DNA of 64,000 nucleotides from NCBI GenBank assembly GCA_014058105.1, contig JACGCM010002205.1, positions 2,666,001-2,730,000 on the forward strand, written 5' to 3'. Positions 33,151 through 43,906 of this stretch are shown one piece after another (within the stretch, counting starts at the first letter, position 1; each line of letters starts with the position of its first letter). Source of the DNA: Kingdonia uniflora. Lineage: Eukaryota; Streptophyta; Magnoliopsida; Ranunculales; Circaeasteraceae. The notes under the pieces are model-generated. The model ran no database searches. It was not told the DNA's origin and saw only the letters and a program-made list of their open reading frames with translations. The position numbers and the translations under genes were made by a program.

Positions 33151-34604
33151 ATTGGAGGTGCCCTTCTTGGCTCTACCCTCCTATGTTTGGTTCTTCTCGT
33201 CAACTTGTTCATTAACTTCTTTATCAGAATTTATTGTGGAAGAAGAAGAAAAAACAAACTTTGATCAAACACCTGGTAGGCATAGTGATACATATGATTT
33301 ACCACTTATATAACACTGAAATTACACAAACACACAGATGATTTGCCAATGATTTTTGAGAAAATGGTTTGTGCGACTAGGATGGTTTTTACGCTTGTCA
33401 ATCACACACACGATTTGTAGAAATGAGATATTTTTGCGGTTTTGCAGTGGTCATGCAGGGAAGAGAGTGTTTGAGGAATAGGAATGGTTTTTGGCGCCAA
33501 AAGCTAAACTAACTCGTGTGAATCGTACTCTTTACCTAACCCTGGAGAACAGTAAACAAATGCTAAATAATACTACTGATGGCGATAAAATTTGTATTAA
33601 CCAATATAACTGATAGTTTAATGCATGACAAATTGGTTTTAACGAATGACAAGAAATGCACGTTTCGAAATAGTAAGGACACGTGTAGATCGAGGAACGA
33701 TTAAAATTGGACACGTGGCGTGATAATAATATTTTTAAATGATTTAAACTTTTTTTATTATTAATTATGAAGTAACATTCAAACCAGTGGAGCCGACGGC
33801 CTTACCTGTTGCCTTACCTGTGGAGCCCACAGCCTAGAAACTTATTTTAATATTTAAGAAGTTGATATTTTGGAACAAATAGCAAACATGTATAAAACAA
33901 ATGACAAATAAGTCTGAACAAATGGGAAAGTTACATTACAAATATGACAACAGTCTGTTAAAAATGGCATAGATGTCTGAAAAAATGCTAGAGTTGAACT
34001 AAATAATTGACATATTTTGGTTTACAGCAGCCGCGCAGACGATTTGCCATCATTTATTCCACGAGTTGAGTACAGTAGAGTACCATCTACAAGAGTTACG
34101 AGTACCATAATTTCCTCCATGCCCAAGGAGTAGAGTACCGGTCTTTAATCAAATACTTACTAGGCAGCAGTCACACAGACGGTTTGTGACAAATAATCGG
34201 GACAATTTTTGCGGTTGAGTAAGAAGAAGAAACTGTGTTGATGAATCGAGATCGCTTTTGACTCTAAAAATCAGACGAACTCCTGTGAACCGCAGGTGAT
34301 ATGTAACCTTAAACGATGAGAAATAGTAACAGAATTGGTGAAAGAGTCTGCCTTCTTATAAATAATATATATGTTCAAAGGTAGAACAAAATATACTACA
34401 ACAAATGACAAATAGTTTATGAGATGGTGATAATGTCAGCATTCCTCGTACACGTGGCTTGATATAATAGTTTTAAATGAGTTAAATAATTTTTTACAAT
34501 TTTTTATTAGGCCGGATGTAACATTTGTACTTGTGGAAGCCAAAAAGAGGTGGTTGTCTGCTGTAATATTGAAATTTTGTAGGGGCAAATATGGTTTTTC
34601 CTCT
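33151..34604. other. MULE right flank with a duplicated segment
   Basis: No coding. 33395-33560 (CACACGATTTGTAG ... TTTTTGCGGTT ... AACTCGTGTGAATCGTACTC) is repeated in diverged form at 34170-34330 (CAGACGGTTTGTGAC ... TTTTTGCGGTT ... AACTCCTGTGAACCGCAGG), about 780 bp apart. ACAAATGA words continue to about 34410. Confidence 0.55.
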
Positions 34605-34687
34605 TGCCATTATCGATTTTGCAATTTATTGTTCCCTGGGTCTGATTTTGCAAAGATGGCAAAAACTAGTATTTATTCTCATAATTT
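34605..34687 (-). repeat. Right terminal inverted repeat of the MULE
   Basis: On + it ends GCAAAGATGGCAAAAACTAG then TATTTATTCTCATAATTT. This is the reverse complement of the left end with one mismatch over 43 bases. Confidence 0.85.
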
Positions 34688-34731
34688 CCACTTGAAGATT
34701 GTAATTTAGACAGGTACCTCTTTCCTTTCAG

Positions 34732-35240
34732 TTCTCAAAATACGTTTGAAGTCGCTGACTCGTGCATCTGCAATTTCATAGGGTGGGAAACTGGAAATGC
34801 AGTTTGGAGCTGTGGTGGAAGCCAAACAGTTAGAAATGATGAAAGCAATGGATCAACTTGGGAGCAGGTTAATAACTTCAGAATACGTGTTTGAAAAGCT
34901 GGAATCTGAGAATGAATTTTTGCTTGAAGAGGTGAGGAAGTTGTCATCAGAGAAAGAAGAGTTGATGGCTCATATTTTGGGCTACAATGAAAAACTCAAC
35001 CGATTTTCAAATGAAGAGGCAGAGTTGATGGAAATGATGAGTGGGATTGTTCAGAGGTTTGACAAAGAGAATGAGCCAGTAACGGACTTTAAAGAGAGCA
35101 AACATCTCTTTCGTTCTTCCAGAGATGATTTGAAGAGTTCAATTTCTATTGTAAAGCAAATTGAAGAGAGCCATGGAGAAAGGTCGCCCTTGAAAGATGC
35201 AATCTATAGGACCATATTACATGAGGCTGATCATCAATAA
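34732..35240 (+). CDS. 3' coiled-coil exon of an unrecognised host gene
   Basis: Open from an acceptor to the stop at 35238-35240. Two acceptors are possible. TTTCCTTTCAG ending at 34731 is stronger but puts a TAG in frame near 34777. ATTTCATAG ending at 34781 gives GGKLEMQFGAVVEAKQ without a stop. The protein is acidic and heptad-rich (LESENEFLLEEVRKLSSEKE; EEAELMEMMSGIVQRFDKEN) with a Ser-rich end and last residues ILHEADHQ. Codon use and the clean frame look like a host gene. The MULE end is only 45 bases upstream of the first acceptor, so its 5' exons are not in this window or were displaced. I do not recognise the family. Confidence 0.5.
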
Positions 35241-36097
35241 TTGGACAACAAGTATGAATTTCACGACAATTGGGTGTTTGTAATGTTGTAAAACCGATTA
35301 GTTTTGAAATAAAAAGATTTGGTTGAGAAATCATTATGTGAAATTTATGTCTTGTCAATTACATTGTTCATCTGAATTTCAGGACAATTGGGTGTTGTAA
35401 TATTTGCATCTTTCCATACTTGGCCCGTTATCTATGAATTCGAGCTCCAAACTCGTTGTCCTTATAACTATTTAATATTAGATTCGAACCGTTTCATGAA
35501 TAGATTATCATGGTATTATCTCTTATTGATCATTCTTTATGTATTTTCTTATTTCAGCCCCCAGTTAATAGAGGTTTGGTCTTAGAGATGGAAAATTAGT
35601 GGTTTAATTTTATGACACATGAATGGTTAGCGGTTTACCAAACAAAACTTCATAGCTCACAAATCCAAGCACAAAGCTGTACTTCATGCAGTGCTAATAC
35701 GTGCTTTTAGAATTTAATCTCACGTGAGATACCTGTTCTTAAACTTTAAGAACTGAAAATTCGTAAGTCAGAACTGGACTTGATTAAACTATTCTGGTTA
35801 CTTAGTGCGGGAGCGAAATTTTGACCTGATATACTCGATACTAAACCAATACATAATGAACCCATTTAGGCCAAATCATACCGTTCAGGTATAAGATACA
35901 TTAACATACAAACTGAATTAATTAGCATGCTCATTTATAAAGGACGAAGTACAGCTGCTATTAAACATAACAATGCCATAAATCACGTTGAATTTGTTCA
36001 CTTTAGTATTGATTTCTTACATATCAACTGCAGCATAGTAATTTGACACTCCAAAATTCAATGTATTTCAAATCATAATAGAATAGGAGAAAGAAAG
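35241..36097. other. Intergenic stretch between convergent genes
   Basis: Contains a short direct repeat (GAATTTCACGACAATTGGGT at 35257 and GAATTTCAGGACAATTGGGT at 35376). The + strand ORF at 35388-35585 has no recognisable content. The 3' ends of the coiled-coil gene and MDP1 face each other here. Confidence 0.5.
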
Positions 36098-39000
36098 TCA
36101 TTTATGCTTGCTCTTGTTGGGTGAACTCGTAGTTCCAGTGAAGTCTGTAAGCCCTTGCCTCAAAGCTCCTAGGTTTACCCCATTATTCACTAAAATACTT
36201 ATTACTCCCATTTTTGAAACCTGCAAATGGCATATAACTTCGTTAAACGTCTTTTTCTTTTCTTTTCATTTTTTCATTTACGACTAGCTAGAGAGAGAAC
36301 CAAAGACAGAAGAATGAGAGAAAGACCGCTTGTATATTCCTATCTTCATCGTCAAAAAAGAGCATTGAGTTAAAGGGGACCCCAGTTCTTCTTTGAATCT
36401 TCTGGAAATGTTCAGTCTTGTGAGTCCAACTAGAGAAAATCTCCTGCAACAACAAGAGAACAATTGTTTCTGGTTAATGCAATATAACATTATAACTAAA
36501 CAGAGTACGAATAAGAGCAAACTGGTGGGAATCATTGCAAAAAAAACACACACAAGTATTTCAAGCGAAATTACAGCTTCGTAGTCATTTTCTCCACCTT
36601 CTAGTGATGTTTCAAAGTAGAACACAATGGAGGGAAGATCAAGCACGAATAAATACCCAAAAATAAATAAAGAGCCCAGACCTTTAGTGATGTTTCAGAA
36701 CAAAAAATACTCGTACTTGACAACAGACCCTGAAGACCAACTACATCCTCATCATCTATTTGTAAGGAGAGCTCCCTATTTCACTAGCAGAGAGTTATAT
36801 GTATGTTCAGTTACTGAAAATGAGAAGACCTTGATGTTAAAATCCCTGACATGACCATTATGTAAGAAATAGAAAAATCGAATAGCACGGACCACCTAAT
36901 AGCCAGGTTCAATTAATATAGCAAAACCAGAATAAGTATGTCGACCTCTAAAAGCATGACTTTCTAATTACAAAACATACAAGACGGCCACCCAATTTGT
37001 TCATATATGAAACCAAGATAATAACTTCCTAATTATCTAAACTGAGCCTAGAAATGACTGCAAAAGCTCAATAGTAAGAGGTTCCCCTAGTAACGAGTTT
37101 TTTTTTTTTTTTTTGTGACAAATTTCATTGCCTAATCTTTGGACGGAGTCAAATAAGAAACCTTTAGGTGGCTCTCAAGACCTCCACTACTAATATACTC
37201 CCTGAAAGAAACATGTACATTCAAGTATTACTGAAATCGAAAAAGGCCAAAGTTTGCCAAACACAGACTAGGATTATATAAAGCATATAATCACAGTCTT
37301 GCAGTGATTTCCATCACTTTGTAACAACCTGCATAATTCCATTTATTTATTGATTTCTCATTGACTCACCTGGGTAACAAACATGGATTGAATCCCTAGT
37401 TTATCTAGAAATGACTTTGCTATGTCCTGAGTCGGTGATCTAGAAGCAATAGCCATGTCAACCCCCATTTCCTTCAGTGCAAATAATATTCCTTTGGCAT
37501 GTGGATACATAGACGGCATTTCACGTTTGGAGCGACATTCACTGAAAAATAGATTAAAATAAGTATTAACCACTAAATTCTGAAAGAAGTTGTATAAAAA
37601 ACAAATATAAGCTGAACTGTGTTATCCTTGATCACTACAGAAAGTGGTTCCTATAGGCTTATCACTAAATTGATCGAACAGGGTTTCACGATTTTGGTTT
37701 TTACATTCAAAATGATACCATGAGCGCTTTAGGGCGTCCCCGAGATATGATTCCAGATACAGCTATAAAATTATCATCGATTAGCCGTCTAACACATGTG
37801 AAATCAGTGAATGAGAATTCTCAATCCAACTTTTCCAATCTTTACCTGATTTCTTCTAAAATAAAAGATGTCAAATCGCCAATATTTGGATAAGTTCAAT
37901 CATGAGCAGTCTGATATATAGGATCAGATATATATTATAAATTGTGATATAGACTAGCAAGATTTAATGAACGCTCAAAAATGAGTAAATCTAGGCATGA
38001 AATTAAAGTGAAACACAAGACAATGGTTTTGATTTTTCCTACTGCGTTTCTTCTAATGAATGCTGAAGGGCTCTTTATTGAATAAAAAGAATACGTGTTT
38101 AGGTTCATTCCATTCTAAAGGAATTCTTTGACTGAAACTCAAATCCATGGGCATTCCATTATAGTAGAATTCTTTGACCGGATTAGTTTGAACCTGGATG
38201 TTATGTCTTTGTTGGATTCATAAAGGGGTCAAGATTTGGCCCCAAGTGGGATTGGTAAATCTTTGTGGAGCCATTACAATTTTCACTTGAGAGGTCAAGT
38301 TGGAATAAAGGAAATGTTAGGACCCTCTTGGCACACCAGAAACTTCACCGGATCACAAATATTTCCGGTGATCCGCAGTTGCTAACCATTAAATTTATTA
38401 ATGAGAGCAAGCTTAGCTGATCCTATGGTAAGCAATCGCTAAATTACGGGAAGTTTAACGAGTATTTTTTATCAAACAACCATTAGAGAGTGTTTCCATG
38501 CTAGGGAATAGTTTATAAATGCCTGGGACGCCCTCTTTTTTGTCTTCTCCACTAAAAATATGGTAAGGTTAGCTGATCAAATGATAGTTTTATAAATGCC
38601 TGGACACCCTCTTTTACGTATTTCGGTAATCTGCGGTTGCTAACCATTAGATTTATTTATGAGAGGCAAGGCTAGCTGATCCTATGGCAAGCGATCGCCA
38701 AATTACAGAAAAAACTTCCCAATAACAAGTATTTTTGATAAAATGACCATTAGGGATGCTTAGGACACCCGTTTTCTGTCTTCTCCACCAAAACTAAAAA
38801 AAGAAAAACTCAAATCTCTCTCTTCGATGCAAATTCCTCTCCCTCGCCCCCCCCCCCCCCAGGTTTAATCCGATTTCTCCTTATCCTTCTAGATCTCTTT
38901 CCACAAGGCACTAGGGAATTACAGCAACAACCCAAGCCTCTCTCTCACTGTTGAATCAGTGGGGTTTCGATTTAATTTCACTTCATTGATTACTATTCCT

Positions 39001-42000
39001 AAATTCAATTATCTGCTCCTAATCACTCCATTAATTTTTTTTTTGGACATATTAATCTGATGCAACTCATGAATCAATCAATAGGCTCTTAATGAAACTA
39101 GGGTTAACAAACAACACATCACCAAATAATTTGAGAACGAAGTTTAGGGGGCTGTTTGGATACCACAGAAAACACGTCCAGCTCGGTTTTAGTCTGATCT
39201 AAATTGAAAAATGCGTGTTTGGCAGGTTGTGGGACCCGTCATTCTAGTTCTTTGTTGTTCGTGGCTGCACTGTTTTAGGCGAAAAACTAGTTCCCTCTCG
39301 TATCTACTAGAAGTTGTTTCACATCAAAACTAGTTTTCAGACTTTCTCCAAAATTGAAACTCTCCTCCATAGTATTTTCTCTTCTATTCTGCAAATCTGT
39401 TTTCACTCTTTCTTCTCTTTCTGAAGATCTGAATAATCATTCTCTCTCATCATCTACTCATCAAGGTGAGTATTGGGAATGAATTTACCTCTCCTTGAGC
39501 ATAAACCTATTATTTTAGGACGAGGAGAAGAAGTGTTCTTCACTCAATCAAGATTTCAGCCTCTGATGTTGGAAGTAATATTGTGAAATAAAAATTACTC
39601 AAACAACTCAATGATTTTTATTTTTTTCTGATATGGAAAGGGCATCTTCAAATCAGTAGCTAATTTATAATCTAAAGAGGGTTTCATGTAACATTATGAT
39701 TCAATAACTATTCCACTTCTTCTTAATTTGAACTTATAAATTGTTAAATCGTATGTATTTTGTCAAACTTGAAGAATAAATTGAGAAGGTGGAGACGATG
39801 AATCATTTGGTTTTAGTGACTTGTTTTGATGATGCCATAATTTTATTGAAAACACTTATCCATGAAAAAAGTTGGAGATATTATGCAATCATTTGATTTT
39901 ATGAAACCTGAATAAGAAGAATGACCACCAAACAGTAGACGAAGTAAAACCAATTCAAAATCATTTCTATTTAGAATAGGTCAGCCAAGGTTGAACTCGG
40001 TCGTACCAGTTTTTAGAGTTCCCAAACAGCCCCTAGAGGTTTCTCACCATATAAGAAGGTTTATCCCTGCCGAGTTTATTTATCACCAAATTCGGTGAAG
40101 AAACCCACATGTAAATCTTTCTCTTAAGCCCTTATTTGTAGAATCAGCAACCAATCCCAATTTTCTTACGATATTCCATCTTAATTTGGAGAAGAAACCC
40201 TTTTTTTATATTGATAGTTGAGCCTTTATTCAATAAGTTCCAAGTTCATTGATTTTGGTCACTATTGAATCCAAATCTTGTATCCCATCGTAATTTTTTC
40301 ACGAAGTTTCATCATAATTTCGGGTTTAAAAGCCTTTTATACTTAATATTGGTTGAACATTTATCCAATCAAGAACTCTCTGTCATCAATGATACAAATT
40401 AAACTATAAGGTTTATTTTGATTGGACCAGAGAATTTGTTTAAGAGATTCATGAGCTTCTTGGCCACTGTTCATAACTACATTTGTATATTATATTTGGT
40501 GTGGGATGCATCCCGAGTTAATACTTTGAAATATTGCATAAAATTCATGCACTTCTTCTCCGTATCTTCTCACCATAGAAGATCACACATTGTATCATAT
40601 TTTATTTTATTTCTTAAAGGAATTTGCAAATGTTGTTATCACGAGAACTGTTTGGAATTTAATTGTGGGCATAAACAATCTCTGGACCACCTGGATAAAA
40701 GAAGAGAACTTGTCCAAGCCAGCTGTAAGTATAAAATGGGAAATGGGGAAAAGCTCTCCTTTTGGCATGATCCCCGATTGGAGAATAAATTCCTACTTCA
40801 GAATTACAACACCAACATAGTTATTAAGAATAAAGAATGATGAAAAAGTTTCAGAATTTGCTTATGTTGACAACTGGATAATACCCTCTTGCATAAGAAG
40901 GTCAACTGAGCTTGCCTAAATTTGGACTGAGGTGTAATCTTCAAATAGTCCAGTCCCTCCTCAGATTATGAGAATTTGTTTGTCTGGACTCCTAGTAAAG
41001 ATGGTCAATTCAGTAATAAATCTGCTCGGGAGATTTTGAGAACTTCTAAGCCAATTGTTTCTTGGTTTCATATTGTGTGGAACAAAATTTCCATGCCAAG
41101 ACACTCCTTAGCTGCCAAGAATAGAATGAAAACTAGAGATTTTCAAGTTCAGATTGAAGTCCTTCAAGAAGATCAGTGTACCTTATGTGATGCTAGAGAA
41201 GAGAACACGTCACATCTATTATTTGAATGCAACTTCTCCAATTACATATATGGTCAAATATATTGAGCTATTTGGGCATTGTAAGAGTTGTTGGTGGGAA
41301 GAAGAGTTGAAGTTCAGATACTTTTGACCCTAATCTGAAAATGATTTTGTAAACAGCCTTCAACACCTCAATATATCTTATATGGGAAGAAAGGAATTAT
41401 ATACACTTCAAGCAGACTGCTACTTCAAAAGAGGTTGTGCTAGAAAATGTCAAAATCTCAGTTTCTCGCAAAATTAGACCTCTAAATTCAAATTTTGGGA
41501 AACAAATGAGAACACACATCTTCTTCAGAACTAGGGACTGAACCTTAGAACTAAGTAGCTTAAACAGAGAGTTAAAGAGCACTGAAAAGGAACCCCCTGA
41601 TAATGCAATTATTCTAGATACTGCTTGCAGTAAAAGCATGTGCTCATATGAAGGAATTTATAGGCTACTAAATAGGGTTCCATTAATGACATATAAATGA
41701 GGAGCAGGGATCTGAAGATGATAACAAACTACTATTTCTGGCAATACTTGGAGGCCTGGATTGTGCTATTAAACTGGAATAGCTTGATGTTGCTGTGTTT
41801 ACAGAGTCAGGATATATATCACACACATTCTCAATTCAGAAGGGACTTCAAGTTGGAGGATTATGAAGATAGATGGAAAATATTTCTTTCATTCAAAGAC
41901 ACAAATCCTCAAATATGGCAGCTAGGCAATTAAACTTACAATGTACAGATTTTGCATTTTTGCTTCTTGTAATTTTTTCTTTAAACTAGCTAGTGTTTGT

Positions 42001-42321
42001 ACAGCTGAGTCTCTATGGTTTTTCCCCTCTTTTATAAATGAAACTTCGTTGGGGGTCTAGCCTAACCCCAGCTTCCATTCCAAAAATATATATTTATTTA
42101 TTTTCTTTCCGATTTATCAACCCAATCATTGTAGAGTTTTATAATGATAAACATATGTAGGGAGCAAACAAATATGAAAATTAGAGAAATTTGAAGGGGG
42201 TGAGGAGGTACCAATAGAAAGGCCAAAGAGTGTAGTCCAGATCAAAGACTACCAGCCGAGGGAGAACTTGGAAAAGCCCTAGTATCTGCAAAGCGTCGTT
42301 TTTCACCTTCTCTTCTCCCAT
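36098..42321 (-). CDS. MDP1: Magnesium-dependent phosphatase 1 (HAD family), four exons
   Basis: Exons on the minus strand are 42212-42321, 37370-37541, 36327-36443 and 36098-36220. They total 522 bases and 173 residues, with every junction GT/AG and in phase. Exon 1 begins MGEEKVKND and has the HAD motif [14 protein letters not shown], with the two catalytic Asp in DLD. Exon 2 opens [18 protein letters not shown] and holds the motif II region AIASRSP. Exon 3 starts [16 protein letters not shown] and has motif [13 protein letters not shown]. Exon 4 has [20 protein letters not shown] and ends SPNKSKHK, stop at 36098-36100. Length and block order match plant MDP-1, a small Mg-dependent phosphatase acting on protein-Tyr or sugar-related phosphates. 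No frame damage is seen. Intron 1 (4.67 kb) is swollen by mobile elements. Confidence 0.93.
37096..37115 (-). repeat. Poly(T) run in MDP1 intron 1
   Basis: About 16 T in a row after GAGT, followed by GTGACAAATTTCATTGCC. This may be the tail of a small retroposed sequence; no recognisable body. Confidence 0.3.
38365..38765 (+). repeat. Direct duplication in MDP1 intron 1
   Basis: A ~130-bp segment (GGTGATCCGCAGTTGCTAACC ... GCTGATCCTATGGTAAGC ... TATCAAACAACCATTAG) at 38365-38495 recurs, diverged, at 38623-38753 (GGTAATCTGCGGTTGCTAACC ... GATAAAATGACCATTAG). A run of C (about 38848-38861) lies just beyond. Confidence 0.6.
39146..40035. mobile_element. hAT-like non-autonomous element (~890 bp)
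   Basis: The left end AGGGGGCTGTTTGGATACC and right end CCCAAACAGCCCCTA form short terminal inverted repeats (GGGGCTGTTTGG). Flanks GAAGTTT (39139-39145) and GAGGTTT (40036-40042) look like a decayed ~8-bp target duplication. No coding inside. It is in intron 1 of MDP1. Confidence 0.7.
40036..40679. other. Intron sequence of MDP1
   Basis: AT-rich. Nothing recognised beyond weak repetition of (A/T)TTCGG(T/G)GAAGAAACCC-like words near 40090 and 40185. Confidence 0.4.
40680..42100 (+). pseudogene. LINE 3' end (zinc-binding RT domain) in MDP1 intron 1
   Basis: The + strand reads [20 protein letters not shown] and [13 protein letters not shown] (40690-40790), the typical lead-in to the LINE reverse-transcriptase zinc-binding domain. 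The domain itself lies at 40976-41266 ([58 protein letters not shown]). The C-terminal [15 protein letters not shown] segment is near 41375-41420. Its 3' end (41940-42100) has the CTTTTATAAATGAAACTTCG form usual for LINE 3' ends. It is truncated at the 5' side, broken by stops, and antisense to MDP1. Confidence 0.75.
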
Positions 42322-42635
42322 TCTCTCTCTCTCTCTTGTTGAGTTCTCCTCTCAAATGGGTACAATTTCCTCTCCTACTTTTCCACGTGGACAAATTACC
42401 TCTGTTTTGAAGATAATCCGGCGACTGTAGTTTTTCTCTTTAAAGAAAATAAAACAATATGCGCCCGCCATCCTTAAATAGGACCCGTTCCAAGAATTCG
42501 CCTTCTTGGACCATCTCTTACATTGACTCAACTTGTGCTTTGGAGCTTCTCGGACTAGTTTAGAGTTCCCCTTGGGGAGTTTGGAGCTCTTCTAAGATTT
42601 AAACAATGAGCGCATAATAATAATGTTATGTATTC
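42322..42635 (-). promoter_or_regulatory. Upstream region of MDP1, bounded by an LTR
   Basis: Only 314 bases separate the MDP1 start codon from the LTR at 42636. A (GA)n microsatellite on the coding strand (42322-42342) sits in the probable leader. No clear TATA box was found in this interval. Confidence 0.5.
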
Positions 42636-43906
42636 TGTAAGGGCCTAATTTCGTAATAGCTCGAAAGGCTCCTACGCCAAATGTACATGTGACAATAAAT
42701 AGAAATAGAAATAGAGTAGAAATTGACACAGGGTTTAGCGTGAAAAACTTTTAAAATAGGTAAAAATCACGACCTCAGCTTGAAGATTTTAGTAACTGTA
42801 ACTTTACTAGTTTTATATTCCCGTGCTTCGCACGATTTAATTCGAAACTATATCAAATGGCGTCAGTAAATACAAACCAAAACCTCTTATAATTATCATA
42901 ATCAATAGAAGGGAAGAAAAAATTCATAAAGCACACATGAGATGTTAACCCAAAAAACTTGTAAAGATTTTTCGAACCTCCAAATCTAATCTTCTACATT
43001 ATTCTATCATCTTTGGTCCATCCAAATGTGGAAGTGCATGAATGGAGTAGTAAATCGAGCATGGAGTATCTCGTATTACCACGTGGAAATTGCCATGAGT
43101 CATGGAGTTAAAATAACAATATGATAATATGATGTATGAGAATAAGAAAGAAAAAGATTTTATGGCATGATGAGGTGTGGAAAAAATAATGGGGTTGCAT
43201 GGTTTATATAGAGATTGAGTTAGAGGAGTTACATGTAGGACATGAAGAGATCAATATGTAATTATGTAACTTGGGTGTTTCAAAGTTAATTAGCCCACTA
43301 CCCTCAACTTAATTAATATAAATAATTACCTAGTAATAAATAGATGAGGCATTGTTAATCCCAAATAAATTCATTAATAATTTACATTTTTTCATTATTA
43401 GTCATCAAGTTTGGTGGACTAAAATATCCTTTAAAATCTTAAAAATAACTTCATGCTCCAAGTACCACGTGGCGCTCTATATGATGAGAAAAATGTGAGG
43501 AGAGCTCTCCATCCTCCAAATTCCTTGTATTTCATATAGAAGTATTGATTGTTTGATTGAGATTGATATTTTGATTACAAGTTATAATCTCTTGAACTAG
43601 AAAAACTTGATCCCTTTCTCCTCTGGAACTTATCATTTTATATACCTCACTCTCAGTTCTTTATCGCGTATAAGCACGTTCTCCTGAAAATAGGGGCAAG
43701 TGATATATAGTTGGACTTGTAACTACTAGTTCATGGGAGAAAAGTGTATTTTGACTTGTTCTATTTCATATGTAGTGCTTGAGCCACGTACTTCTTTAGT
43801 TTGTGGTCCAGGTGTCTTTGCTGATTGTGTATGTCACGCGTATATTGTGTGAGTCTGGTATTGGATCGGTTCAAGTTTATCATGGCTCGCGGGATAGGTC
43901 CCTACA
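42636..43906 (-). repeat. 3' LTR of element D (relative of A), minus strand
   Basis: On the minus strand it starts TGTAGGGACCTATCCCGCG (43906) and ends TTAGGCCCTTACA (42636). It aligns with A's LTR (10108-10706) at both ends: ACTCACA...TGACATA, GAACAAGTCAAA, then GAGGTCGTGATTTTTACC against AAGGTCGTGGTTTTTTACC, TTTTCACGCTAAA. The middle is split by a Helitron (42807-43540). Without the insert it is about 540-560 bp. A TATA box (GGTATATAAAATGA) is on the minus strand at about 43628-43645. Confidence 0.8.
42807..43540 (-). mobile_element. Short non-autonomous Helitron inside the D LTR
   Basis: On the minus strand the 3' end shows a hairpin CGTGCGAAGCACG, eleven bases, then CTAG followed by T (42807-42810), the classic Helitron terminus. 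The 5' end is TCTATATGAAATAC at 43540. The removed segment has no counterpart in A's LTR, and LTR homology resumes on both sides. The base before TC is T, where A is usual, so the 5' end could be off by a few bases. No coding; about 734 bp. Confidence 0.7.

Larger units (their letters stand above)
18960..34440. repeat. Field of TCATTTGT 8-mers, mirrored about ~28412
   Basis: TCATTTGT (often GTCATTTGTTA) occurs in introns and spacers from about 18.99 kb on, on the + strand up to 28.4 kb. From 28.42 kb to 34.4 kb the same word occurs almost only as its complement ACAAATGA. It is dense in the transposase intron (20540-20710), after the transposase (22330-22620), before the array (26150-26340) and in the array itself. 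A short block at 25200-25330 carries it in reverse orientation. Coding exons are largely free of it. Confidence 0.85.
18158..34687. mobile_element. Large Mutator-like element (MULE) with Ulp1 gene, KAONASHI-like
   Basis: The ends match as inverted repeats: the outermost 43 bases (18158-18200 against 34645-34687) differ at one position. A further block (AATCGATAATGGC, 18257-18269) has its partner at 34606-34618. Inside are a mudrA-type transposase (+), coiled-coil genes (-), a GRF zinc-finger gene (+), a small gene (+), an acidic gene (+) and a Ulp1/C48 protease gene (-). MULEs carrying Ulp1-like genes are known in plants (KAONASHI in Arabidopsis, CUMULE-type in melon). The 9-11-bp target duplication typical of MULEs was not found, so the exact ends or the age are uncertain. 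Spacers are filled with TCATTTGT repeats. Confidence 0.8.
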
